This document shows positions 34,102-42,870 of a stretch of 64,000 bases of DNA, in pieces (position 1 is the stretch's first letter; each line of letters begins with the position of its first letter). The notes under the pieces are model-generated. The model saw only the letters and a list, made by a program, of their open reading frames with translations, had not been told where the DNA came from and made no database searches. Source of the DNA: Phenylobacterium aquaticum (GTDB taxonomy: Bacteria > Pseudomonadota > Alphaproteobacteria > Caulobacterales > Caulobacteraceae); assembly GCF_022695515.1 (NCBI RefSeq), contig NZ_JALDPT010000003.1, positions 62,001 through 126,000 of the forward strand. Direction: 5' to 3'. The translations under genes and the position numbers were made by a program.

Positions 34102-35295
34102 ATGACCGAGCCGCCCCCCCGGCGCGCGGACCGTTTGCGCGCGGCCAATGACAGTCACCGCCTGGAGCTTTCGGTGGTGATCTGCGTCCTCGATGAAGCC
34201 GAGGCTATTCCCGGCGTGCTCCAGGAGCTGACCGGCGAGCTTGAGGGCCTGGCCTTCGAAGTGGTGGTCGTCGACGACTCGGTCGCCGATGACACGGCCC
34301 GCGCCGTCCGCGCGGTGATGCGCGGCGATCCCCGGATCCGGCTGGTCCGGCGACAGGGCGCGCGGGGCCTGGCCTCCGCCGCTATCGCCGGCTGGGACGC
34401 CGCCCAGGGCCAGGTGCGGGGGCTCATGGACGGCGACGGCCAGCATGATCCGCGGCTGATCCGCCAGTTGCTGGACCGGCTGCGCGCCGCCGACGCCGAG
34501 GTGGCGACGGGCAGCCGCTACATGACCGAGGCCGGCAGCGGCCTGACCGGGTTCCGCGACGCGATCAGCCGGATCGGCACGGGCGCGGCCCAGGCCCTGA
34601 TCGGCGCGCGGGTCACCGATCCGCTCAGCGGCCTGTTCCTGATGCGCCGCGACTGGTTCGAGACCGTGCGCGGATCCCTGACCGGGGTCGGGTTCAAGAT
34701 CCTGGTCGATGTGCTGACCTCCGGGCCCCGGCCGCCCAGCGTGGTCGAGGCGCCGACGGCGCTGCGCACCCGGCTGGGCGGAGAGTCCAAGCTGGACCTG
34801 CGGGTCATGGCCGATCTCGCCGGCCTGCTGATCGAGAAGCGCACCGGCGGGGTCATTCCGGCCCGGCTGGCCATGTTCCTGGGCGTCGGGGTGACTGGCC
34901 TGACCGCGCACCTGGCGGTGCTGATGAGCGGCGAGGCGGTGGGCCTGAGCCTCTGGTCGGCCCAGGCCCTGGCGATCTGGGCGGCCATGACCTGGAACTT
35001 CTGGGCCAACAATCTGCTCACCTTCCGCGACCAGCGCCTGCACGGCCGCGAGGCCCTGGTCGGGCTGGGCCGGTTCTATCTGGGATGCCTGGTGGGCGCG
35101 GTGGTCAGCGAGGCCATGGCCATGGGCCTCAATGTGCTGGGCATGCCCGGCGTCGCCGCGGGCCTGATGGGCGCGGCCGGCGGCGGCCTGTTCAACTTCG
35201 CCGCCGCGCGGGTCGGCGTCTGGCGGCGCGCGTCCGCCGAACCCGCGGCCAGCGCCGTCGTCGAGTCCAGCGCGTGGCGGGAGGCTGAAGCGTGA
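34102..35295 (+). CDS. GT2 glycosyltransferase fused to GtrA-like membrane domain
   Basis: The 397-residue protein has a GT-A domain (about 18-240) with LSVVICVLDEAEAIPGVL, VVVVDDS and the metal-binding GLMDGDGQHD, followed by four GtrA-type helices (about 255-385, including MTWNFWANNLLTF). This dolichol/polyprenyl-phosphate mannose synthase-like architecture transfers a sugar from a nucleotide sugar to a polyprenyl phosphate and may flip the product. The next two genes encode polytopic GT-C-like proteins, plausible users of such a lipid donor. It overlaps the next gene by four bases. Confidence 0.88.
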   Translation: MTEPPPRRADRLRAANDSHRLELSVVICVLDEAEAIPGVLQELTGELEGLAFEVVVVDDSVADDTARAVRAVMRGDPRIRLVRRQGARGLASAAIAGWDAAQGQVRGLMDGDGQHDPRLIRQLLDRLRAADAEVATGSRYMTEAGSGLTGFRDAISRIGTGAAQALIGARVTDPLSGLFLMRRDWFETVRGSLTGVGFKILVDVLTSGPRPPSVVEAPTALRTRLGGESKLDLRVMADLAGLLIEKRTGGVIPARLAMFLGVGVTGLTAHLAVLMSGEAVGLSLWSAQALAIWAAMTWNFWANNLLTFRDQRLHGREALVGLGRFYLGCLVGAVVSEAMAMGLNVLGMPGVAAGLMGAAGGGLFNFAAARVGVWRRASAEPAASAVVESSAWREAEA

Positions 35296-36476
35296 GCGAG
35301 CTGCGCCTCGGCGCCGCCGCGCCGCCCATCGCCCGACCCCGGCCTCGCATCGCCATCCCGGGCGGCTGGGGCCTGGTGGTGTTCAGCCTGCCGGTCCTGA
35401 CCGGGCTCGTGAACCGCGTGGTGCGCGGCGGGGTCTGGTTCACCGACTACGGCGCCCTGGTCTGCGGCGGCGAGCGCGCCCAGGCGGGGACGGCCCTCTA
35501 TGACCAGGCGATCGCCTGCGCCGACCCCAACGCCGCGGCCTTCGTCTATGGCCCCTGGGTCGCCAGGGTGTTCGCCGGCCTGCTGCAGATGTTCGGTCAT
35601 CCAGGCCTGATGGCCCTCTATGTCGCCCTCTATGTCGGTGCGGCCGCCCTCGTGGTCTGGGCCGCCTGCCTGCGGGTCGAGACCCCGGGCGCGCCCCGGG
35701 ACCGCGCGCGGTTCATGGCGGTGGTGTCGGGCAGCGCGGTCACCACGGGCAATATCGCCTTGCCCCTGCACGCCGCCGTCGCCGCCGCCGGCCTGCTGTT
35801 CGCCAGGGCCCCCTGGCTGTTCGTGCTGGCGGTCGCGGCCGCGGGGACCGTGAAGCCGGTGTTCCTGACCTATCTGGCCGTGGTCGTGCTGGCGCGGCGC
35901 AGCCTGGCCTGGCGGGCAGGGGCGCTCGCGCTCGGCCTGGGCCTGGGCCTTGCGCCCACGGTGATGTTCGCCGGCGCGGGCGGCGCGGAGGCCGAGGCCT
36001 GGCGTCAGCTCCTGTCGCACTTCGTCTATCGGGTGACGCCGGGCGACGGCCTGTTCGGCTGGCTGACCCTGGCCGGCGTGCCAACCGACGGCCCCAGCGG
36101 TGCGGCTCTGGCCCTGCTCTGGGCGGGGCTGGTCACCTTCTGCGGCCTGGTGATCGCCGAGCGCGGCCGGCTGCTGGACGAGCAGCGGCTGTGGCTGGGC
36201 CTGGCCTGCGCCGTGCTGGCCAATCCGCGGCTGATGAGCGAGGACGTATTCCTGCTTGGGCCCGGCCTGCTGGTGGCGGTCAGCGCCATCCGCGACCGGC
36301 GACCGAAGGCGGCCCTGTGGGCGGGACGTGCGGCGATGGGGGCCTGCGTCCTGTCGCTGGCCGGTCATCTGCTCGACTTCGCCGACTATGGCTCCCCGGC
36401 CGGGATGCTGGCGCTCGGAGTAACCCTGGTCGCCTGCGGCGTGGTCAGCGCCATGCCCGCGGCGCGGCCGGCATGA
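35292..36476 (+). CDS. Polytopic membrane protein, GT87/DUF2029-like, copy 1
   Basis: The 394-residue protein has about 10 hydrophobic helices and little else. It contains GSAVTTGNIALPLHAAV, VKPVFLTYLAVVVLARR and LANPRLMSEDVFLLGPG. These correspond to GSAISCGNIAGPCHAAV, IKPVYLTYLLIF and ICNPRLMDYDLVLMAGG in the next gene, so the two are tandem paralogues. A membrane GT-C mannosyl/arabinosyl-type transferase using a polyprenyl-phosphate sugar is likely but unproven. The start overlaps the preceding GT2-GtrA gene, and the stop overlaps the next start. Confidence 0.75.
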   Translation: MSELRLGAAAPPIARPRPRIAIPGGWGLVVFSLPVLTGLVNRVVRGGVWFTDYGALVCGGERAQAGTALYDQAIACADPNAAAFVYGPWVARVFAGLLQMFGHPGLMALYVALYVGAAALVVWAACLRVETPGAPRDRARFMAVVSGSAVTTGNIALPLHAAVAAAGLLFARAPWLFVLAVAAAGTVKPVFLTYLAVVVLARRSLAWRAGALALGLGLGLAPTVMFAGAGGAEAEAWRQLLSHFVYRVTPGDGLFGWLTLAGVPTDGPSGAALALLWAGLVTFCGLVIAERGRLLDEQRLWLGLACAVLANPRLMSEDVFLLGPGLLVAVSAIRDRRPKAALWAGRAAMGACVLSLAGHLLDFADYGSPAGMLALGVTLVACGVVSAMPAARPA

Positions 36477-37600
36477 CGGCGCCGGACGCCGGGCGGGCGC
36501 CGCTCAAGCTCCTGGTCGTGTTCAGCCTCTCGACCCTGGCCGGGCTGATCGGGCGGGCGATCAAGGGCGGGTGGTGGCTGAACGATTTCGACGCCGTGGC
36601 CTGCGCCGCCTGGCGGGTCGCCCACCACATGCCGCTCTATGCCGAGGGCCTGTCCTGTCCGGGCGGTCGGCCGGCGGCCTATGTCTATCTGCCCCAGCTG
36701 GCCTGGGCGCTATCGCCCCTGGCGGGCGGGCCCGACGTCTCGGGCCTGCGGCTGGCCTATGGCCTGGCCTATGGCGCTGTGATGGCCTGGATGTTCTGGG
36801 CCCTGTTCTTGCGGTCCGCCCCGGACGCCCCCTTGCGCGACCGCGCGCCCCTGATGGCCATGTGCAAGGGCAGCGCGATCTCCTGCGGCAACATCGCCGG
36901 GCCCTGCCACGCGGCGGTTCTGGCCATGGGCGGGGCGGGCTGGGCGATGATCCCGGTGGTGCTCGGCGTCGCCCTGATCAAGCCGGTCTATCTGACCTAT
37001 CTGCTGATCTTCGCCTATGCGGCCGAGCCCTGGCGGCTGCGGGCCGCCAAGCTGGCGGTGGGGCTCGCCGGCGCCGCTCTGGCGGCCGCCTGGGTGGTGA
37101 CCACCGGCGGCCCGGAGATCGCGGCATGGCGTGACGCCCTCGCCAGCGTGGTGATCGGCCAGCAGACGGGGGTCGGGTTCCTGGACGACGTCGCCCATCT
37201 GGGCCTGAGGGGCGGGGACGCCGCGACCCAGATCCTGTGGCTGGGGTTCGCCGGGATCATGGCGCTGAGCGGCCTGGTCATCGCCGAGACGCGGGCGCTC
37301 GGGCCCCAGGCGCGATTCCTGCTGGCGCTGGCCGTGGCCCAGATCTGCAATCCGCGGCTGATGGACTACGACCTGGTGCTGATGGCCGGCGGCGTCGCCG
37401 TGGTCGCGGCGGGCGAGCCGGAGGGCCGCCGCGCGGTCTTCTGGGTCGGCGTGGTCTGCCTGGTGCTCAGCCTGGCCGAGCAGACGGCGTTCGCCATTCG
37501 CCTGGGACCGGCCTTGCTGGCGCTGCTCCTGCTCGTCGCCGGCGTGCGGGCGGGGCGGGAGGCTGCGCCTGTCTGGCGGGCGCTCAGTCCTCGTCCTTGA
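36473..37600 (+). CDS. Polytopic membrane protein, GT87/DUF2029-like, copy 2
   Basis: The 375-residue protein is a paralogue of the preceding gene with the same helix order and conserved acidic/basic positions (for example GGWWLNDFDAV and PLRDRAPLMAMCKGSA). ATG 36473 overlaps the previous stop. Its final 17 bases overlap the end of a convergent ATPase gene. As in copy 1, a role as membrane glycosyltransferase working with the upstream lipid-sugar synthase is inferred from family and context. The acceptor (protein, polysaccharide or lipid) is unknown. Confidence 0.75.
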   Translation: MTAPDAGRAPLKLLVVFSLSTLAGLIGRAIKGGWWLNDFDAVACAAWRVAHHMPLYAEGLSCPGGRPAAYVYLPQLAWALSPLAGGPDVSGLRLAYGLAYGAVMAWMFWALFLRSAPDAPLRDRAPLMAMCKGSAISCGNIAGPCHAAVLAMGGAGWAMIPVVLGVALIKPVYLTYLLIFAYAAEPWRLRAAKLAVGLAGAALAAAWVVTTGGPEIAAWRDALASVVIGQQTGVGFLDDVAHLGLRGGDAATQILWLGFAGIMALSGLVIAETRALGPQARFLLALAVAQICNPRLMDYDLVLMAGGVAVVAAGEPEGRRAVFWVGVVCLVLSLAEQTAFAIRLGPALLALLLLVAGVRAGREAAPVWRALSPRP

Positions 37601-38717
37601 ACGCCCCGAACAGGGTCAGGCCCTCGACCGTGGTCGCCCCGTCGCGCTTCACGACCGTGCGGACGGCGCCGGCGCCCGTCGCCTCGACGGCTGCGGCCAG
37701 GCGTTCGGAGTGGGTGACCAGCCAGATCTGGGTGCGCTTTGCGGCCTGGACGATCATGCGGGCCAGGGGCTCCATCAGATCAGGGTGGAGGCTGGACTCC
37801 GGCTCGTTGAGGGCGATGAAGGCGGCGGGGCGATAGGCCATCAGCACCCCGGCCAGGGCCAGGAAGCGCAGGGTGCCGTCGGACAGCTCGGCGGCGTCGA
37901 ACACCCGCTGCGGAAAATCCGGATAGGCCATGCCGAACGTCGCCATCCGTTCAGGGGCTGGAATCTCCAGACGCGCGCCAGGGAAGGCATGTGCGACCGC
38001 CTCGTCCAGGTCGACGGTGTCCTGGCGGATATGCGCCAGGGTGGCGAAGACGGCGGCGAGGTCCGAGCCGTCGGAGGCCAATGTCGGCGTAGCTGCCGCA
38101 ATGCAGGGCTGACGCAGCGGTGAGCCGGGGTCGGTCCTAAGATCGTGGTAGAACCGCCATTGGAGCAGGGTGCGCCGGACCCGATCCAGTTCCGGATAGC
38201 GCGAGGGATCGTCTAACCGTCCCAGGATGGTCTCGGACTCCAGCAGGTCGATGTCGATGTTGACCGGTCGGCCCCCGTCGTCCCGCGCCATCACCGAGAG
38301 ACCGTCCCGTTCGACCAGGACCACGGACCGCGACCCGCCCTGATAGGTAAGCCGTTCCACCTTGATCTGCGGTTCGAATGCAAACGCCGCGCTGACGGGC
38401 GGCGGCAGACCTATCTCGACCTCGTATCGAAAGGTCGCCTCGGATCGCTCGGGCGGAGCGAGGCCGACGGCGAGCCTGATTCGGACAGGCTGCTTTCGGC
38501 GCGGCCCGGCCCACATCGCCCGGTCGAGACCTTCGCGAGCCAGATCGCGGCCAAGGGTGTTGTCGGCCGCCGAGCGCAGCAGCTCCAACGCCCGATAGAG
38601 GTTCGACTTGCCGACCCCGTTGGCGCCAACGAAGACGTCCAGCTGCGAGACCGGGTAGGTGATGCGCTGAAGCGACCTGTACCCCGCGGCGGAGAAATCT
38701 CGTACCGCGAGGTCCAT
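37584..38717 (-). CDS. AAA family ATPase (SMC/RecF/OLD-like, no nuclease domain)
   Basis: This 377-residue ABC-type ATPase has Walker A GANGVGKSN (lysine 37), a signature-like LSDGTLRFLALAGVL and Walker B in ALNEPESSLHPDL, followed by the HSERLA histidine switch. There is no C-terminal TOPRIM nuclease as in OLD proteins. Its role is unknown; relatives act in DNA repair or anti-phage defence. It overlaps the 3' end of the convergent membrane-protein gene by 17 bp and starts 9 bp past the topA stop, suggesting co-transcription with topA. Confidence 0.8.
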   Translation of the reverse strand: MDLAVRDFSAAGYRSLQRITYPVSQLDVFVGANGVGKSNLYRALELLRSAADNTLGRDLAREGLDRAMWAGPRRKQPVRIRLAVGLAPPERSEATFRYEVEIGLPPPVSAAFAFEPQIKVERLTYQGGSRSVVLVERDGLSVMARDDGGRPVNIDIDLLESETILGRLDDPSRYPELDRVRRTLLQWRFYHDLRTDPGSPLRQPCIAAATPTLASDGSDLAAVFATLAHIRQDTVDLDEAVAHAFPGARLEIPAPERMATFGMAYPDFPQRVFDAAELSDGTLRFLALAGVLMAYRPAAFIALNEPESSLHPDLMEPLARMIVQAAKRTQIWLVTHSERLAAAVEATGAGAVRTVVKRDGATTVEGLTLFGAFKDED

Positions 38718-38725
38718 GGCTCAGA

Positions 38726-41422
38726 TCAGGCCTCGTCCTCGGACGCGTCGTCCCAGGGCGCGGCGCCGGTCGCCGCGGTGGCGGCCGGCTTCTTCGCGGG
38801 GGCCTTCTTGGCGGCGGGCGTCTTCGCCGCAGGCTTCTTGGTTGCGGCCTTCTTCGGCGCGGCCGCCGTCTCGGCCTTGGCCGCCTTGGGCGCGGCCTTG
38901 GGCTTGGCCGCCTTCTTGGCCGGCTTCTTGCCGCCGCCCTTGGCCTCGCGTTCGGAGAGCAGCTTGACCGCCTCTTCCAGCGTCATGTTGGCGGGATCCG
39001 AGCCGCGCGGCACATTGGCGTTGGTGGAGCCGTGCTTGATGTAGGGACCGTAGCGGCCCGACAGCACCTTGACCGGCGCGCCGTCGACCGGGTGGGCGCC
39101 CAGGTCCTTCAGCGCCGCCGCCTCGGTCCGGCCGCGTCCGCCGCCGGCCCGCTTCTCGGCGAGCAGGGTGACGGCGCGGTTCAGACCGACCTCGAACACC
39201 TCGTCGACGCTGGGCAGGTTGGCGTAGGCGCCGTTGTGCAGAATGAAGGGGCCGTAGCGGCCGATGCCGGCCACGATCATGCCGCCGTCCTCCGGGTGGG
39301 CGCCGACGTCACGGGGCAGGTTCAGCAGGCGCAGGCCCTTTTCCAGGTCCATGCCGGCCGGCGGCCAGGCCTTGGGCAGGCTGGCGCGCTTGGGCTTGTC
39401 GCCTTCGCCCAGCTGCACATAGGGGCCGAAGCGCCCGACCTTGAGGAACACGGTCTCACCGGTTTCCGGATCGACGCCCAGCTCGCGGTCGCCGCTGACG
39501 TTCTCCGCATCGTCCTCGGACTGGGCGAGGGGGCGGGTGTAGCGGCATTCCGGATAGTTGGAGCAGCCGATGAAGGCGCCGAACTTGCCGGTCTTCAGGC
39601 TGAGCTTGCCGGTGCCGCAGGTCGGGCAGCCGCGCGGATCGGAGCCGTCCGCCTTCTCCGGGAAGATGTGCGGGCCGAGCGCCTCGTTGAGCGCGTCCAG
39701 CACGTGGGTGACGCGCAGCTCGGCGATCTCGCCGACCGAGGCCGCGAATTGGGTCCAGAACTCGCGCAGCAGCGCCTTCCAGTCGAGCTCGCCGGCCGAG
39801 ACCAGGTCGAGTTTTTCCTCAAGGGCCGCGGTGAAGTCGTACTCCACATATCGGGCGAAGAACTGCTCCAGGAAGGCGGTGACCAGGCGGCCCTTGTCCT
39901 CCGGAACGAAGCGGTTCTTGTCCATCTTCACATAGGCGCGGTCGCGCAGCACGGTGAGGACCGAGGCGTAGGTCGAGGGCCGGCCGATGCCGAGCTCCTC
40001 CATCTTCTTCACCAGGCTGGCTTCCGAATAGCGCGGCGGCGGCTCGGTGAAGTGCTGGTCGGCGCGGGAGGCGACCACGCGGGCGTCGGCGCCTTCCTTG
40101 ACCTGGGGCAGGCGGCCGCCTTCCTCGTCGTCGGCGTCGTCGCGGCCTTCCTCGTAGACGGCGAGGTAGCCGTCGAACAGCACCACCTGGCCGGAGGCGC
40201 GCAGGCCGGTCTGGCCGTCGGCGCTCTCCAGATCGATGGAGGTCCGCTCGATCCGGGCGCTCTCCATCTGGGAGGCGATCATCCGCTTCCAGATCAGCTC
40301 GTAGAGCCGGCCGAGGTCGCTATCCAGCCGCAGCGAGCCGGGGTTTCGGGCCAGGCTGGTCGGGCGAATGGCCTCGTGCGCCTCCTGGGCGTTCTTGGCC
40401 TTGGTCTTGTAGATGCGCGGGGCGTCAGGAACGTATTCGCGGCCATAGAGGCCGCCGATGACCACGCGGGCCTCGTCGATGGCTTCCGGCGCGGCCTGCA
40501 CGCCGTCGGTCCGCATATAGGTGATCAGACCGACGGTCTCGCCGCCGATGTCGACGCCTTCATAGAGCTTCTGGGCCGCCTGCATGGTGCGCTGGGCCGA
40601 GAAGCCGAGCTTGCGGGAGGCCTCCTGCTGCAGGGTCGAGGTGGTGAAGGGCGGGGCGGGCGAGCGCTTGCCGGGCTTCTTCTCGACGGCGGAGATCTTG
40701 AAGGTCGCGCCCTCGACGGCGGCCTTCGCCGCCTGGGCGGAGGCCTCGTTGCCGAGGTCGAACTTGGTGAGCCGCTTGCCCTGGTGCTTGACCATGCGGG
40801 CCAGGAACGGGTCGCTGCCGGCGGTGACGTCGGCCTCAACGGTCCAGTATTCCTGGGTCTTGAATTTCTCGATCTCGATTTCGCGGTCGACGACCAGGCG
40901 CAGAGCGACAGACTGCACGCGGCCCGCCGAGCGGGCGCCTGGCAGCTTGCGCCACAAGACCGGCGAGAGGGTGAAGCCCACGAGATAGTCCAGGGCGCGG
41001 CGGGCCAGATAGGCCTCGACCAGCTCCATGTCGATGTCGCGGGGGTTCTTCATCGCCTCGGTCACCGCCGAGCGGGTGATGGCGTTGAACACCACGCGCT
41101 GGACGATGGCGCCTTTGACGGCCTTCTTCTTCTGCAGCACCTCCAGGACGTGCCAGGAGATGGCTTCCCCTTCACGGTCGGGGTCGGTGGCCAGGATGAT
41201 GCGGTCGACGCCCTTGGCGGCCTCGGCGATGTCCGACAGCCGCTTGGCGGACTTGGCGTCCACGTCCCACAGCATGGCGAAGTCCTCGTCGGGCTTCACC
41301 GACCCATCCTTCGCGGGAAGGTCGCGAACGTGTCCGTACGAGGCCAGGACCTTATAGTCCGACCCCAGGTACTTGTTGATGGTCTTGGCCTTTGCGGGGC
41401 TCTCGACGACGACGAGGTTCAT
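38726..41422 (-). CDS. topA: DNA topoisomerase I
   Basis: The 898-residue type IA topoisomerase has the TOPRIM domain at the start (MNLVVVESPAKAKTINKYLG, DPDREGEAISWH) and the catalytic tyrosine in GLITYMRTDG. Zinc-ribbon motifs follow (CPTCGTGKLSLKTGKFGAFIGCSNYPEC split around residues ~575-610). The C-terminus repeats GRYGP-type modules and ends in a Lys/Ala/Pro-rich tail (about 835-890). It relaxes negative supercoils. ATG 41422 fits the family start; an upstream in-frame extension does not. The ATPase gene follows in the same direction. Confidence 0.95.
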   Translation of the reverse strand: MNLVVVESPAKAKTINKYLGSDYKVLASYGHVRDLPAKDGSVKPDEDFAMLWDVDAKSAKRLSDIAEAAKGVDRIILATDPDREGEAISWHVLEVLQKKKAVKGAIVQRVVFNAITRSAVTEAMKNPRDIDMELVEAYLARRALDYLVGFTLSPVLWRKLPGARSAGRVQSVALRLVVDREIEIEKFKTQEYWTVEADVTAGSDPFLARMVKHQGKRLTKFDLGNEASAQAAKAAVEGATFKISAVEKKPGKRSPAPPFTTSTLQQEASRKLGFSAQRTMQAAQKLYEGVDIGGETVGLITYMRTDGVQAAPEAIDEARVVIGGLYGREYVPDAPRIYKTKAKNAQEAHEAIRPTSLARNPGSLRLDSDLGRLYELIWKRMIASQMESARIERTSIDLESADGQTGLRASGQVVLFDGYLAVYEEGRDDADDEEGGRLPQVKEGADARVVASRADQHFTEPPPRYSEASLVKKMEELGIGRPSTYASVLTVLRDRAYVKMDKNRFVPEDKGRLVTAFLEQFFARYVEYDFTAALEEKLDLVSAGELDWKALLREFWTQFAASVGEIAELRVTHVLDALNEALGPHIFPEKADGSDPRGCPTCGTGKLSLKTGKFGAFIGCSNYPECRYTRPLAQSEDDAENVSGDRELGVDPETGETVFLKVGRFGPYVQLGEGDKPKRASLPKAWPPAGMDLEKGLRLLNLPRDVGAHPEDGGMIVAGIGRYGPFILHNGAYANLPSVDEVFEVGLNRAVTLLAEKRAGGGRGRTEAAALKDLGAHPVDGAPVKVLSGRYGPYIKHGSTNANVPRGSDPANMTLEEAVKLLSEREAKGGGKKPAKKAAKPKAAPKAAKAETAAAPKKAATKKPAAKTPAAKKAPAKKPAATAATGAAPWDDASEDEA

Positions 41423-41596
41423 GAGTGACTGGGCGTTCCAACGGGCGGAGCGCCCGGAATTCAAGGGCCCGGAAGGTGGGGCGGGCGCCCCTCCGTGTCA
41501 ACGGCCCCTGACGAAGCTTCCCAAACGGCAACCTGAAGACGTTGACAACTTTAGCGCGCTGCCGGCGGAGGAATCGGCTAGTGACCGCGGCGTCGC

Positions 41597-41776
41597 ATGT
41601 CCAAGCCGCCCGCCCAGTCTCCCGCCCAACTCGCCGCCGGCTTCATCGCCGAGGCGCTCGACGATCTGGTCGAGCTGGCGGCCCGGCACGGCCACCAACG
41701 CCTGTCGGACCTCCTGACCCAGGCCATGGGCGAGGCGATGCGCGCCGCCCATTCCGGCCCCGATCGCCGCCACTAG
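41597..41776 (+). CDS. Small 59-residue hypothetical protein
   Basis: ATG 41597 opens a 59-codon frame ending at TAG (41774-41776). The product starts MSKPPAQSPAQLAAGFIAE and continues with a helical segment ALDDLVELAARHGHQRLSDLL. It is acidic-to-neutral with no membrane segment. The codon choice (strong third-position GC) supports translation. It lies between topA (divergent) and dprA, and its stop overlaps the end of the convergent dprA by four bases. I do not recognise the family. Confidence 0.6.
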   Translation: MSKPPAQSPAQLAAGFIAEALDDLVELAARHGHQRLSDLLTQAMGEAMRAAHSGPDRRH

Positions 41777-42870
41777 GTCCGGGCGACCAGACCGCCGGGG
41801 GAGAATTCGATCCGTCCGGCCAGGGCGAGCTCGGCCAGCGCCGCCAGCACATGGGCGGCCGGCGCGCCCGCCGCGCGGATCAGGTCGTCGCGGGAGACCG
41901 GCGTCGGCGAGATCAGGTCGAAGACCCGTTCGCGCAGGGCGTCGATCTCGGCGTCCTCGGGCGGGGCCGCGGTGAAGTCCGGGCCGTCCGGCTCGCGCAG
42001 GCCACGCCAGCCCTCCAGCACCCGCAGCACGTCGTCGACGCCCTCGCACAGGGCCGCGCCCTGGCGGATCAGGTCGTTGCAGCCCCTGGCGCGGGGATCG
42101 AGCGGCGAGCCCGGCACGGCCAGCACCTCGCGCCCCTGTTCGAGCGCCATGCGGGCGGTGATCAGGGAGCCGGAGCGGATCTCGGCCTCGACCACCACCA
42201 CGGCGCGCGACAGGCCCGAGATGATCCGGTTGCGGCGAGGGAAGTCCTTGGCCTGGGCGGCGCGGCCCGGCGCGTTCTCGGAGACCACGCAGCCCTCGGC
42301 GACCAGGCGCTGATAGAGGCCGCGGTGCTCAGGCGGATAGATGTCGTCCGGCCCGCCGCCCAGGACCGCGACCGCGCCGGCAGCAAGCGAGCCCTCGTGG
42401 GCGGCCGCGTCGACCCCACGCGCCATGCCCGAGACGACGACCTGACCCGCTGCGCCCAGGTCGGCGGCCAGGGTGCGGGCGAACCTCTGGCCGCTGGCCG
42501 AGGCGACCCGCGCGCCGACCACGGCCACGGCGGGGCGGTGCAGCAGGTCGGGGTTTCCCAGCACCCAGATCACCGGGGGCGGGGGATCCAGGGCGGCGAG
42601 GCTGGCGGGGAAATCGGGCTCGCACGCGGCGATCAGTCGCGCGCCGAGGCGGGCGCCGCGCGTCAGTTCCGCCTCGATCTCGGACAGGTCCGGCACGCCG
42701 AGCGGCGAGACTCGCCCGCCGCGCCGGGCGAGGTCGGGCAGGGCGGCGAGCGCGATGGAGGCCTCGCCATAGCGGCTGATCAATTGATCGAAGGTCACCG
42801 GACCGACGTTCTCGGTGCGCGCCAGCCTGAGCCAGTCGCGCCGGGCGGCGTCGGTCAGGCGGCGTGTCAC
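41773..42870 (-). CDS. dprA: DNA-protecting protein DprA
   Basis: The 365-residue protein has the SAM-like N-terminal domain (about 1-75) and a Rossmann fold with VVGARVASASGQRFARTLA, SGMARGVDAAAHEG, FPRRNRIISGLSRAVVVVEA and GSLITARMALEQGREVLAVPG. A C-terminal winged-helix domain follows (about 300-365). DprA loads RecA onto incoming single-stranded DNA in natural transformation; the gene is also widespread in species not shown to be competent. plsY is immediately upstream with a four-base overlap, a common arrangement. Confidence 0.93.
   Translation of the reverse strand: MTRRLTDAARRDWLRLARTENVGPVTFDQLISRYGEASIALAALPDLARRGGRVSPLGVPDLSEIEAELTRGARLGARLIAACEPDFPASLAALDPPPPVIWVLGNPDLLHRPAVAVVGARVASASGQRFARTLAADLGAAGQVVVSGMARGVDAAAHEGSLAAGAVAVLGGGPDDIYPPEHRGLYQRLVAEGCVVSENAPGRAAQAKDFPRRNRIISGLSRAVVVVEAEIRSGSLITARMALEQGREVLAVPGSPLDPRARGCNDLIRQGAALCEGVDDVLRVLEGWRGLREPDGPDFTAAPPEDAEIDALRERVFDLISPTPVSRDDLIRAAGAPAAHVLAALAELALAGRIEFSPGGLVART

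Noticed and set aside
38750-38960. Lys/Ala/Pro repeat tail of TopA as a separate repeat or gene
   Set aside because: It is in frame with TopA and such basic tails are usual in alphaproteobacterial topoisomerase I.
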